A DNA stretch of 64,000 nucleotides from Streptomyces zingiberis (lineage in GTDB: Bacteria > Actinomycetota > Actinomycetes > Streptomycetales > Streptomycetaceae). The notes under the pieces were generated by a model. That model was given only the letters and a program-made list of their open reading frames with translations, was not told where the DNA came from and made no database searches. Location of the stretch: NCBI RefSeq assembly GCF_012034935.1, contig NZ_JAATEN010000003.1:1-64000 (forward strand), read 5' to 3'. The position numbers were made by a program, and so were the translations under genes. Shown in pieces: positions 34,201-42,233 of the stretch (within the stretch, counting starts at the first letter, position 1; every line of letters starts with the position of its first letter).

Positions 34201-35168
34201 CGTTCCTCGTCCTCCGCCCGGGTTTGCAGGCGCAGCCCGACGAGGGCCAGCACCAGGATGAGCGCGGTGAGCACGGTGGACACCGCCGAGCCGTAGCCCA
34301 CCTGCGTCTTCTCGAAGAAGTTCTGGAAGGAGAAGTAGGACGGGACGTTGGTCGCGCCGCCCGGGCCGCCCTTGGTGAGCACGTAGACGGCGCCGAAGAC
34401 CTTCAGCGCGGCGATGGTGCACCACACCATCACGACGTAGATCTCGGGACGGATCTGGGGCAGCGTCACATGCCGGAACCGGCGCCACCAGCCCGCGCCG
34501 TCCAGCTCGGCCGCCTCGTACAGCCCCGGGTCGACGCGCTGGAGCCCCGCCATGAAGACAACCAGCGGGAAGCCGAGCTGGACCCAGACCATCACCGCCA
34601 TCACGCCGTACAGCGCGAGGTCGGGGTCGCCCAGCCAGTCCTGCTGGAGCGAGCCCAGGCCCACGGCGGCGAGCAGTTCGTTGAGCGAGCCGTTCTCCGG
34701 GGCGAGGATCCAGGACCAGACGATGCCCGCCACGGCGATCGGCAGCACCTGCGGCAGGTAGTAGCAGGCCCGCAGCACCGCCGCCCAGCGCGGCCCGAAG
34801 TGCTTGCCGACGAAGTCGAACAGGGCCGCCGCCAGCACCAGCCCCGCGGCCGTCGGCAGCAGCGCCATCGCCACCACCATGGCGACGCTGTGCCGGAAGG
34901 ACTCCCAGAAGGCGGAGTCCCCGGCGAGCTGCCGGTAGTTGTCCAGCCCGATCCACCGGGCGTCGCCCACGCCCCGCCAGTCGGTGAAGCTCAGGCCCGT
35001 GTTCATGGCGAACGGGAGGAGGACGACGAGAAGGAACGCGAGGGCGCCGGGGAGGAGGAAGAGGGCGTAGGAGTCGCGGCGGGCGGGCCGGGGCCGTGGA
35101 CCGCCGCCGCGGGCCCGCCGGGACGCCCCTCCCCGGCGGGCCGCGGACCGCTCGGTGACGGTGCTCAC
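34197..35168 (-). CDS. Carbohydrate ABC transporter permease (MalF type)
   Basis: 323 aa, six membrane helices after an Arg/Gly-rich cytoplasmic N-terminus of ~30 residues. Contains the docking loop motif EAAELDGAGWWRRFRHVTLP and the typical SYFSFQNFF end. Start GTG 35168 overlaps the lipoprotein stop by 4 nt (GTGA). It forms the import channel with the downstream MalG-type permease. Confidence 0.94.
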   Translation of the reverse strand: MSTVTERSAARRGGASRRARGGGPRPRPARRDSYALFLLPGALAFLLVVLLPFAMNTGLSFTDWRGVGDARWIGLDNYRQLAGDSAFWESFRHSVAMVVAMALLPTAAGLVLAAALFDFVGKHFGPRWAAVLRACYYLPQVLPIAVAGIVWSWILAPENGSLNELLAAVGLGSLQQDWLGDPDLALYGVMAVMVWVQLGFPLVVFMAGLQRVDPGLYEAAELDGAGWWRRFRHVTLPQIRPEIYVVMVWCTIAALKVFGAVYVLTKGGPGGATNVPSYFSFQNFFEKTQVGYGSAVSTVLTALILVLALVGLRLQTRAEDEER

Positions 35169-36472
35169 GACTGCGGCGCACCCGCGTCGTACGCCTTCTG
35201 GAGGGCGTCCAGGTACTGCTCCGGGGAGGCGCTGCCGGTCATCAGCTTCTGCGTCTCGGAGACCAGGACGTCGTAGAAGCCGGGGACCGGCCAGTCCGGG
35301 TAGAAGGCGAGACCGTCCCGGTCGGCGACCTGGGTGAAGTTGTCGATGAGCGTCTTGGACTGCTTGTCGGTGATCGCGTCGGGATCGGCGGCGACCGGGA
35401 CGCCGCCGTTGTTGCCCAGGATGTTCTGGATGCCCTTCTCCATCGTGATGTCGATGAAGTCGTAGGCGAGTTCCTTGTTGCGGGCGCCCTCGGGCACCAC
35501 CCACAGGTTGCCGCCGGAGCCCAGGGTCAGGTCGGAATCGGGCCACAGGGTGGTGTCCCAGTCGAACTTCTCGATCTCGCTCCGGAAGCGGCCGAACCAC
35601 CAGCTGCCGGAGAACAGGATCGGGTACTCGCCGGAGATGAACGCGACACCCGCCTGCTCGGCCTTGGCGCCGCTGGTGCTCTTCGCGATGTAACCCTTCT
35701 CCACCCAGTCGGCGAAGGTCTCGGCGGCGTAGGTCCAGGCCTCGTCGCGGAAGTCCGGCTTGCCCTGGTAGAGCTGGTACGCGTCGACGAAGGAACGGTC
35801 CGCCTTGGAGAGGGCGAGCTGGTAGACGTACTGGTGGGCCGGGTACTCGGCGCCGGCGTTGGCGAGCGGGGTGACGCCCTTCGCCTTGAACGCGGCGAGC
35901 GCGTCGGTGAGTTCGGAGAAACTGGTGGGGATCTCCACATCGTGCTTCTCGAACAGGTCCTTGTTGTAGTACATCATCGTGTACTCGGCGTAGTTGGGCA
36001 CGCCGAACCATTTGCCGGAGCCCATCACACCGTTCTCGTCGTACCGGCTGGTGGTCTCGACCCCCGCGCCCAGCTTCTTGTCCCAGCCGCGCTCGGCGGC
36101 CTCGGCGCTGAGGTCGGTCAGCAGCCCCTGCCGGGAGAGCAGACCGGTGGTGGCGTTGCCCTTGTTGTACTCCAGGAGGTCGGGGGCGTCATCGGAGTTG
36201 AGGACCATCGGGGCGGTCTTCTGGATCTGCTCGAACCCCTTCTCCTCGAACTCGACCTTCACCCCCGGGTGGGTCTTCTCGAACTCCTTGATCGCCTCGG
36301 CCCAGGCGCGGCCCATCGCGCCGTTCGGGCTTTCGTAGTGCCAGAGCCTGAGCGTCTTCCCGTCGCCCGCGGACCCGCCGTCCGAGCCGCCGCAGCCGCT
36401 CAGTGCCAGGGTCAGGGCTCCCGCGAGCGCCGCAGCCAGCAGGCTCGCCCCGCGCTTCCGTGCCGTCGACAT
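35165..36472 (-). CDS. Sugar-binding lipoprotein of ABC transporter
   Basis: 435 aa. Signal peptide with lipobox LALSGC (Cys27), then an extracytoplasmic solute-binding domain of the CUT1 cluster B type (LRLWHYESPNG at the start, NKELAYDFIDITME near the C-terminus). It delivers an oligosaccharide to the two permeases; the linked alpha-xylosidase suggests xyloglucan-derived sugars. Good GGAGG Shine-Dalgarno 6 nt before the ATG. First gene of the operon, under the TTGACA promoter at 36578-36606. Confidence 0.95.
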   Translation of the reverse strand: MSTARKRGASLLAAALAGALTLALSGCGGSDGGSAGDGKTLRLWHYESPNGAMGRAWAEAIKEFEKTHPGVKVEFEEKGFEQIQKTAPMVLNSDDAPDLLEYNKGNATTGLLSRQGLLTDLSAEAAERGWDKKLGAGVETTSRYDENGVMGSGKWFGVPNYAEYTMMYYNKDLFEKHDVEIPTSFSELTDALAAFKAKGVTPLANAGAEYPAHQYVYQLALSKADRSFVDAYQLYQGKPDFRDEAWTYAAETFADWVEKGYIAKSTSGAKAEQAGVAFISGEYPILFSGSWWFGRFRSEIEKFDWDTTLWPDSDLTLGSGGNLWVVPEGARNKELAYDFIDITMEKGIQNILGNNGGVPVAADPDAITDKQSKTLIDNFTQVADRDGLAFYPDWPVPGFYDVLVSETQKLMTGSASPEQYLDALQKAYDAGAPQS

Positions 36473-36536
36473 CCGCTACCTCCGGGAGAGTGGGATCGGA
36501 GAAGGAGGAGATGGCGCGGAGTTCCCCGCCCCCGCG

Positions 36537-36550
36537 TCGAAGCGTTTCGA
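36537..36550. promoter_or_regulatory. LacI-type operator 2 (imperfect)
   Basis: TCGAAGCGTTTCGA: the same palindrome as operator 1 with one changed base. Its centre is 22 bp from operator 1, two helical turns. Confidence 0.7.
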
Positions 36551-36558
36551 AGAAAGAA

Positions 36559-36572
36559 TCGAAGCGCTTCGA
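36559..36572. promoter_or_regulatory. LacI-type operator 1 (perfect)
   Basis: TCGAAGCGCTTCGA, a perfect 14-bp palindrome with the central CG of LacI-family sites. It overlaps the predicted transcription start of the sugar operon. Confidence 0.8.
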
Positions 36573-36577
36573 CGGGG

Positions 36578-36606
36578 AACGTAAGGGCAGGTCCTGGGTA
36601 TGTCAA
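36578..36606 (-). promoter_or_regulatory. Promoter of the sugar transport operon
   Basis: -35 TTGACA (36601-36606), 17-bp spacer, -10 TACGTT (36578-36583) on the minus strand: the best vegetative consensus match I saw in the window. Confidence 0.8.
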
Positions 36607-36617
36607 TGGCGTTGACA
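36601..36617. promoter_or_regulatory. Inverted repeat of two TTGACA boxes
   Basis: TGTCAA-TGGCG-TTGACA. The left arm is the -35 of the sugar operon; the right arm is a -35-like box facing the other way, but I see no matching -10 for it. Confidence 0.45.
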
Positions 36618-36782
36618 AAAACGCCCTCCGCCCTGCGCCGGCGGCCCGCCCCGAGGCCCTCACGGCCCCGGCCCGCGCGGCGGCCCCGCAGGCCCCGCAG
36701 GCCCCGGCCCGGCGAGACCACCCCGGACCGGTGCCGCGCACGCCGGCGGACCGGCGGGACCGGGCCCCGGGGGCACCACGGC

Positions 36783-36902
36783 ATGACGGCGCACCTGGAG
36801 CACACCGCCGAGGTCTACTCCGGCCCCGAACCGCCGGCCGCACTCACCCGGGACCACGGCGAGGACTACGGCCCGGTTCCGGACCCGCGGGACGTCGCGT
36901 GA
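36783..36902 (+). CDS. Possible small ORF (39 aa)
   Basis: ATG 36783 opens 39 codons with coding-like third positions and an acidic product (MTAHLEHTAEVYSGPEPPAA then a DHGEDYGP segment). The ribosome binding site is poor (GGGGG 9 nt upstream). It lies alone between the sugar operon promoter and the tRNA. I recognise no family; it may be a relict. Confidence 0.3.
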   Translation: MTAHLEHTAEVYSGPEPPAALTRDHGEDYGPVPDPRDVA

Positions 36903-37026
36903 CCGCGGGTCGCGGCGACCGCGCCCCACCCCCGGCACCGGGAAGCCACGGGGAAGCCACTGGGAGGTCCGCTTTGCGGACGCCGCCTCGGCCACGACGG
37001 AACCACGTCCTGCGAGCCGGAGACGA

Positions 37027-37065
37027 CGAAGGCCCCGACGATCGGGATGATCGTCGGGGCCTTCG
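37027..37065 (-). terminator. Hairpin terminator of tRNA-Ala
   Basis: Perfect 17-bp stem (37027-37043 with 37049-37065) and a 5-nt loop, starting 15 bp after the tRNA 3' end. Confidence 0.9.
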
Positions 37066-37079
37066 CCGTGGTGTTGTTG

Positions 37080-37153
37080 TGGACCTGTGGGGATTTGAAC
37101 CCCAGACCCCCTCGATGCGAACGAGGTGCGCTACCAGACTGCGCCACAGGCCC
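37080..37153 (-). tRNA. tRNA-Ala (anticodon CGC)
   Basis: 74 nt on the minus strand. Acceptor stem GGGCCTG pairs with CAGGTCC and includes the G3:U70 wobble, the alanine identity element. The anticodon stem CCTCG/CGAGG closes the loop TTCGCAT with anticodon CGC (37117-37119); T-arm GGGGTTCAAATCCCC. The CCA end is not encoded. No integrase gene or repeated 3' end was seen beside it, so there is no sign of an integrated element. Confidence 0.97.
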
Positions 37154-37238
37154 TTGCAACGAGTGAAACCTTAGCACTCCGGCCGGGCCATCCGGTAATC
37201 CGATGCCGGTCGGGCCACGGCCCGGCGGACCTCCGGGT

Positions 37239-38450
37239 TCACTCGTTGGCGGCGCGGGGGCGGTCCTCGTCGGCGTACTGGTCGAAGAGCGGTGTCCGGT
37301 CCCGGTCACGGCCCCGGCGCGGGCGGTCCCGGCGTCGCTCCGGGGCCGCCGGGGGCGCCTCCTCCTCGCCGTCCGCGGGGCGGCTCGCGGGGACCTCACC
37401 CTGCGGGGTGCTGCCGGCGGGGGCGGAGCGGGCGGAGCTCCAGGCGCCGGGGGCGTCCAGGTCCAGACCGGTGGCGGCGCGGGGGGCGACCGGTGCCGTG
37501 ACGTAGGTGGGCAGCGGTACGGGCACCGGCTCCCAGCTCTCACCCTCCGAACGGCCCCGCTCCCGCTGCTGGTCGACCCACTCGGCGTGGTCGGTCTGCT
37601 CGACGAGGGCACGCCGGCCCGCCGTGTGCGGCGAGGCGGGCGCGGGTTCGGGCGTGGCCACCGGGCCGGGCTCGTCGTCCCCGGCGCCCTCGTCCGCGGC
37701 GGCGGGCCGGGCCGGTCGGCGGCCACCGCGCGGGCCGCGTTCGCGTACCTGCTGGGCGGCGGCCTCGGCACGCCGCTGGTCCATGGTGAAGGCGAAGCGG
37801 CGGCGCTCCTGGGCGCGGAGGTGGACGATGTACGAGCTGAGCAGCACGGCGGGGACGGCGGGGGCCCAGAGGAAAGCCAGGCCGCCGACGGCCGCGACGA
37901 CGGCGCCCAGCGCGAAGGCGAGGAACAGCACCATGGTGGTGCGGCGGCGGCGGGCGAGCACCTTGGAACGGCGGGCCCGTTCGGCCACGGAGGCCGCGCG
38001 CCGGCCGGCACGCCCGTCGATTCCGCCGCCTTCGCCGCCGCCGCCCTCACCGGCTCCGCCGCCCCCGTCGGCCACGGCCGGGCGGGCGGGGCCGGGGTGC
38101 CCGCCGTCCCCGCGCAGCGGGCCGGGCACGGGCATGGCCGCGGACAGCGCGAAGTCCCGGACGTCGACCGTGCCGGTCGGCGCGTCCGGGTCACCGGCGC
38201 CCGTTCCCGGGGTGGCGGATCCGGCGCCGAGGCCGGCGCCGCCGTCCGCCTCCCCTGCGTGGCGCCCGGCGAGGTCCTTGGCGTAACGCCGCTCCATCGC
38301 CGCCCGGCCGGACAACAGCCGTATGGCGGTGGAGAAGCGTTCCGTTGGACGAGCCTCGTTGAGTTCGTCCTGCCTACGGAGCCACATCGGCACCAGATAG
38401 GCGGCCCAGGCCCCGACGATGACTGCGTAGATGAGGCCGCTGCTGCTCAC
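37239..38450 (-). CDS. sepX: SepX/GlpR-type divisome membrane protein
   Basis: 403 aa. A short N-terminal membrane segment (about 5-22) is followed by the strongly conserved WLRRQDELNEARPTERFS block; then a Gly-rich linker (about 65-160), a pair of membrane helices (172-190 and 191-211) and a long disordered Pro/Arg/Asp-rich C-terminus. This is the layout of Streptomyces SepX, a membrane protein needed for septum stability, homologous to corynebacterial GlpR, the membrane receptor of the gephyrin-like Glp. The glp/moeA gene lies upstream in the same gene run. The GTG is 7 nt after TACCGT (leaderless), so sepX can be transcribed apart from rimJ. Confidence 0.88.
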   Translation of the reverse strand: MSSSGLIYAVIVGAWAAYLVPMWLRRQDELNEARPTERFSTAIRLLSGRAAMERRYAKDLAGRHAGEADGGAGLGAGSATPGTGAGDPDAPTGTVDVRDFALSAAMPVPGPLRGDGGHPGPARPAVADGGGGAGEGGGGEGGGIDGRAGRRAASVAERARRSKVLARRRRTTMVLFLAFALGAVVAAVGGLAFLWAPAVPAVLLSSYIVHLRAQERRRFAFTMDQRRAEAAAQQVRERGPRGGRRPARPAAADEGAGDDEPGPVATPEPAPASPHTAGRRALVEQTDHAEWVDQQRERGRSEGESWEPVPVPLPTYVTAPVAPRAATGLDLDAPGAWSSARSAPAGSTPQGEVPASRPADGEEEAPPAAPERRRDRPRRGRDRDRTPLFDQYADEDRPRAANE

Positions 38451-38457
38451 GCCTCAC

Positions 38458-38463
38458 ACGGTA
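38458..38463 (-). promoter_or_regulatory. -10 box for leaderless sepX transcript
   Basis: TACCGT on the minus strand, 7 nt before the GTG at 38450. Confidence 0.5.
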
Positions 38464-38469
38464 GAGGGG

Positions 38470-38602
38470 TTGCCGCAAGGCCATCCGCCAATTGCCGCGG
38501 TGTGTCGCACAATCCGGACGACTTTTCGAACGTTTATTCTTATTTTCGGGCCGGAAAGGTGGGGAAAGCCGCCATCGGGCCCGCAATTATCGAACATACA
38601 TT
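38470..38602. other. AT-rich island between rimJ and sepX
   Basis: An unusually AT-rich stretch for this chromosome, with TTTATTCTTATTTTCG and ACATACATTTTATTTG. Two TCGAAC half-sites (about 38527 and 38589) are seen. No ORF. It could be a promoter or silencing target upstream of sepX. Confidence 0.5.
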
Positions 38603-39226
38603 TTATTTGTGGGCTGTTCCCGGGCGGGCCCGGTGCCAGCGGGCCATCAGACCGCCGGGCACCTCCTCCGCGGTCAGCGCGAAGACGAGGTGGTCACGCC
38701 AGGCGCCGTCGATGTGGAGATAGCGCGGGCGCAGCCCTTCCTCCCGGAATCCGAGTTTCTCCACCACGCGCCGGCTCGGCCCGTTCTCCGGCCGGATGCA
38801 CACCTCGACGCGGTGCAGCCCCACCGTGTGGAAACTGTGGTCCACCGCGAGCGCGACGGCCGTCGGCGTGACCCCGCGCCCCGCCACGTCCTGGTCCACC
38901 CAGTAACCGATGTGCCCCGAGCACATCGAGCCCCAGGTCATTCCCGCGACCGTCAACTGCCCGGCCAGACGGCCCCGGTACTCGATGACGAAGGGGAGCA
39001 TCCGGCCCGCGTTCGCCTCGGATCGCAGATGGCGCACCATCTGCCGGTAGGTGGGCCGCTGGGCCGCGGGGCCGCCCGCGACGGGCGGCGGGATCGTCGC
39101 CTCCCACGGGCGCAGCCAGTCGCGGTTGCGGCGGTTGACCTCGCGCCAGTCCCGCTGGTCCCGCATCCGGATCGGCCGCAGGGTGACGTCCCCCTCCCCG
39201 AGCGCCACCGGCCAGACGTGGGTCAT
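38603..39226 (-). CDS. rimJ: RimJ-like GNAT acetyltransferase
   Basis: 207 aa. GNAT fold of the RimJ/RimL type: VTLRPIRMRDQRDW at the N-terminus, acetyl-CoA segment GYWVDQDVAGRGVTPTAVALA, then HRVEVCIRPENGPSRRVVEKLGF and the family-typical YLHIDGAWRDHLVFAL ending. Homologues acetylate protein N-termini; in Mycobacterium tuberculosis the equivalent (Rv0995) also lies between the moeA1 and glpR genes. ATG 39226 overlaps the mogA stop by 4 nt. The stop is TAA, rare here, and leads into the AT-rich island. Confidence 0.92.
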   Translation of the reverse strand: MTHVWPVALGEGDVTLRPIRMRDQRDWREVNRRNRDWLRPWEATIPPPVAGGPAAQRPTYRQMVRHLRSEANAGRMLPFVIEYRGRLAGQLTVAGMTWGSMCSGHIGYWVDQDVAGRGVTPTAVALAVDHSFHTVGLHRVEVCIRPENGPSRRVVEKLGFREEGLRPRYLHIDGAWRDHLVFALTAEEVPGGLMARWHRARPGTAHK

Positions 39227-39864
39227 GGGCGGGCCGCGCGCGGATCGTCGCCCTGCGCGGCAGGACGGGGACGGCCTTCCCGGCCCTCCCGGTTCTCCTG
39301 CTCCTCCCGGTTCTCCTGCTCCTCCTGGTCCTCCCGGTCCGCCTGGTCCGCCGCCGGGGCGCCGTCGCCGTGTTCCGCCGCCGGGCCGGGGTGGTCACCG
39401 CCACGGAGCTGGTCGACGGCGTGGACGAGGAGACGGCCGAGGACGGCGAGCCCGTCGCGGACCCCGCCGGTGGAGCCGGGGAGATTGACGATCAGCGTCC
39501 GCCCGGCCACCCCGGCGAGACCGCGGGAGAGGGCGGCGGTCGGCACCGAGGGCAGCCCCTCGGCGCGGATCGCCTCGGCGATACCGGGGATCTCGCTGTC
39601 CAGCACGGACCGGGTCATCTCCGGGGTGCGGTCGGTCGGCGAGATGCCCGTGCCGCCGGTGGTGACCACCACGTCGTAGCCGGCGGCGACGGCCTCCCGC
39701 AGGACGGCCGCCACGGGCTCGCCGTCCGGGACGACCCGCGGGCCGTCGGTGGCGAACCCCATCGCGGTCAGCCCCTCGGCCAGGAGCGGCCCGCCCTTGT
39801 CGGCGTAGACGCCGGCGGCGGCCCGGTTGGAGGCGGTCACGGCCAGCGCCCGGTAGCCGCTCAT
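39223..39864 (-). CDS. mogA: MogA/MoaB-family molybdopterin adenylyltransferase
   Basis: 213 aa; the MPT-binding domain fills about 1-165 with TTGGTGISPTDRTPE and the closing VNLPGSTGGVRDGL. It adenylylates molybdopterin before Mo insertion. The remaining ~50 residues are a charged tail built from repeated EEQENRE words; the matching DNA has an exact 18-bp duplication (39286-39303 and 39304-39321). ATG overlaps the moaC stop, and its own stop overlaps the rimJ start. Confidence 0.93.
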   Translation of the reverse strand: MSGYRALAVTASNRAAAGVYADKGGPLLAEGLTAMGFATDGPRVVPDGEPVAAVLREAVAAGYDVVVTTGGTGISPTDRTPEMTRSVLDSEIPGIAEAIRAEGLPSVPTAALSRGLAGVAGRTLIVNLPGSTGGVRDGLAVLGRLLVHAVDQLRGGDHPGPAAEHGDGAPAADQADREDQEEQENREEQENREGREGRPRPAAQGDDPRAARP

Positions 39865-40427
39865 GCGCGCCCGCCTCGGTCCGTGGCGGTGGGGTCCGCG
39901 GGGGTGGGCCCGCCCGGGGCCGGGCCGCTCGGGGCCGGAGTCCCGGGTTCCCGGGTCCAGGTGCCGGACGCGCCTCCGGTCTTCTCCTCGACCCGGACGT
40001 CGGTGATCACGGCCCCCTTGTCCACGGCCTTGACCATGTCCACGACGGTGAGGGCGGCGACGGTGACCGCGGTCAGCGCCTCCATCTCGACGCCGGTGCG
40101 GTCGGTGGTGCGTACCGTGGCCGTGATCTCCACGGCGTCGTCCGCGACCGTGAGGTCGACGGTCACCCCGGAGACGGCCAGCGGGTGGCAGAGCGGGACG
40201 AGTTCGGGCGTGCGTTTGACGCCCATGATGCCCGCGATGCGCGCGGTGGCGAGGGCGTCCCCCTTGGGGACCCCCTCGCCGCGCAGCAGCTCGACGACGC
40301 GGGGCGAGACGAGCACCCGTCCGCTCGCGCGCGCCGTGCGGGTGGTGACGTCCTTGTCCGAGACGTCGACCATCCGCGCGGCGCCGCGGTCGTCGAGGTG
40401 CGTGAGGTGGTGCTGGGCGCTGCTCAT
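39861..40427 (-). CDS. moaC: Cyclic pyranopterin monophosphate synthase
   Basis: 188 aa; MoaC domain about 8-160. Conserved blocks: HLTHLDDRGAARMVDVSDK, KRTPELVPLCHPLAVSGV (with the catalytic-site His), and TGVEMEALTAVTVAALTVVDMVKAVDKG. Catalyses the second half of GTP to cPMP conversion in molybdenum cofactor synthesis. ATG 40427 has GGGAG 4 nt upstream. The C-terminal ~25 residues are a Pro-rich tail. Lies 54 bp after glp/moeA and overlaps mogA. Confidence 0.95.
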   Translation of the reverse strand: MSSAQHHLTHLDDRGAARMVDVSDKDVTTRTARASGRVLVSPRVVELLRGEGVPKGDALATARIAGIMGVKRTPELVPLCHPLAVSGVTVDLTVADDAVEITATVRTTDRTGVEMEALTAVTVAALTVVDMVKAVDKGAVITDVRVEEKTGGASGTWTREPGTPAPSGPAPGGPTPADPTATDRGGRA

Positions 40428-40481
40428 CGTTCTCCCGGTCCGGTCATTTCTGGGCAGCAACCGTACCGGGACGACGGGGGT

Positions 40482-42230
40482 TCAGCGCAGCAGGATCACG
40501 TCGACCTCCCCGCCGGGCGGTACGGAGGTGGCCTCCTCGGGGACGACGATCAGCGCGTCGGCGTCGGCGAGGGCCTTCATCAGATGGGAGCCGGGGCCCC
40601 CGAGCGGGGTGACCCGCCCGTCGGCGAACCGGCCCCGCAGATACTGGCGTTTCCCCGCGGGCGAGGAGGTGACGCCCTCGGGGCAGACCGCGCGGACCGT
40701 CCCGCGCCCCTGGGGCGGGAGGCCCATGAGGGCACGGATCGCCGGACGGACGAAGAGCTCGAAGGAGACGAAGGCGCTGACCGGATTGCCGGGAAGGGCC
40801 AGCAGCGGGGTGCCGTCCGGACCGACGCGGCCGAACCCCTGGGGTTTGCCGGGTTGCATGGCGAGCCGGCGGAAGTCGACACGGTCGGCGGGCGGCGGGG
40901 GCGGCGCGGCGGACGCGGGACTTCCGCTCCCGCCGGCGGCGGATCGTCCGGCGGTCCCGGCGCCGCCCGGCCGCGTGTGCGAGGGCTCGGCGCCCGGATC
41001 CGTCTCCTCCACTCCGGTGGCGGCCCCGTCGCCCCGGCCGTCACCCCGGCCGCCACCGGGGTCTCCGGCGGCGACGGGCTCCTCGCCGGAGGGTGCGCCT
41101 CCCTCCGGCCCCTCCCCGGAGAAGGCACCCCTCCCTGGCCCCGAGAAGGCCTCCTTCACCACGTCATAGGCGCCGACGCTCACACCCCCGCTGGTGACCA
41201 CGAGATCGGCGCGGATGAGCTGTTCCTCGACGGCGGCGCGGAGCGAGGCGGCGTCGTCGGCGACGGCGGTGACGCGGTAGGCGAGAGCGCCGGCGTCCCG
41301 GGCGGCGGCGGTCAGCGCGAAGCTGTTGGAGTCGTGGATCCGGCCGGGGGGCAGCTCGGTGCCGGGCGGGACGAGTTCGCTGCCGGTGGACATCACGACC
41401 ACCCGCGGGCGCGGCCGGACCCGGACGGAGCCCCGGCCGATGGCGGCCGCCAGCCCGAGCTGCGCGGGGCCCAGCAGGGTGCCCGAGCGGAGGACGGTGT
41501 CCCCGTCGGCGACATCACAGCCACGGCGGCGGACATGGCTCCCGGCGGGCGCGGGGCGGTGCACCCGCACCTCGCCGGTGGCGCCCTCCGGGGCGGTGCT
41601 GTGCGCCCTCATCGCCGTGGCCGGGCCACCGCCGGTGCCGCCGTCCGTCCACTCGACCGGTACGACGGCGTCCGCCCCGGGGGGAAGCGGCGCGCCGGTC
41701 ATGATGCGGGCCGCCGTGCCGGGCCCGACGGTGGGGAGCCCGCCGCTGCCCGCCGCGATGTCCCCGATGACGGTGAGCGTCCGCGGGGACTCCGCGGAGG
41801 CGCCCTCGACGTCCTCGGCCCGGACCGCGTAGCCGTCCATGGAGCTGTTGTCGAACGGCGGCAGGGCCACGGCGGCGGTGACGTCCTCGGTGAGGACGCA
41901 GCCCTGGGCGTCGAGCAGCTGGAGCTCCAGCGGTTCGAGCGGGCTGACCTGGCGGAGGATGTCCGCCAGATGCTCGTCGACACTCCACACCCGCGACTCC
42001 TCCCCAGGCTCCTGGGGCCCCCGCGACTCCTGCGGCGCCTCGGGCGTTGCCGGTGCCACGGGTTGCTCCGGTCCCTCCGGCTCCCCGGGCCGGGCGGGGG
42101 GCGGGGCGGGGCTCCCGGCGGCCGGGGCGCCGGCGGGAGCGGGGCCCTCGCCCGGCGGGCGGTCCCCCTCCGGGGACGGGGTGCCGGGGACCTCGGCCGC
42201 CCGGTCCGCGGCCTGTTCAGCGGTGCTCAA
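40482..42230 (-). CDS. glp: MoeA/gephyrin-like protein (Glp homologue) with large insertion
   Basis: 582 aa, against ~400 for MoeA. Domain order: disordered Pro/Glu tail (1-80), then VWSVDEHLADIL, PPFDNSSMDGYAVR, domain II, and the molybdopterin-binding domain (STGSEL, SGGVSVGAYDVVK). A Gly/Ala/Pro-rich insertion of about 88 residues (363-450) sits inside that domain, directly before VDFRRLAMQPGKPQGFG. The start is TTG, with a GGAGGAG Shine-Dalgarno formed by the end of galU. MoeA inserts Mo; in corynebacteria the copy at this locus (Glp) instead binds FtsZ and the GlpR receptor. The sepX (glpR) gene nearby favours Glp, but both roles are possible. It lies 3 bp after galU. Confidence 0.9.
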   Translation of the reverse strand: MSTAEQAADRAAEVPGTPSPEGDRPPGEGPAPAGAPAAGSPAPPPARPGEPEGPEQPVAPATPEAPQESRGPQEPGEESRVWSVDEHLADILRQVSPLEPLELQLLDAQGCVLTEDVTAAVALPPFDNSSMDGYAVRAEDVEGASAESPRTLTVIGDIAAGSGGLPTVGPGTAARIMTGAPLPPGADAVVPVEWTDGGTGGGPATAMRAHSTAPEGATGEVRVHRPAPAGSHVRRRGCDVADGDTVLRSGTLLGPAQLGLAAAIGRGSVRVRPRPRVVVMSTGSELVPPGTELPPGRIHDSNSFALTAAARDAGALAYRVTAVADDAASLRAAVEEQLIRADLVVTSGGVSVGAYDVVKEAFSGPGRGAFSGEGPEGGAPSGEEPVAAGDPGGGRGDGRGDGAATGVEETDPGAEPSHTRPGGAGTAGRSAAGGSGSPASAAPPPPPADRVDFRRLAMQPGKPQGFGRVGPDGTPLLALPGNPVSAFVSFELFVRPAIRALMGLPPQGRGTVRAVCPEGVTSSPAGKRQYLRGRFADGRVTPLGGPGSHLMKALADADALIVVPEEATSVPPGGEVDVILLR

Positions 42231-42233
42231 GGT

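Noticed and set aside
37080..37153. tRNA-Ala as an attachment site for an integrated element
   Set aside because: No integrase, excisionase or duplicated tRNA 3' end was seen within the window; neighbours are housekeeping genes.
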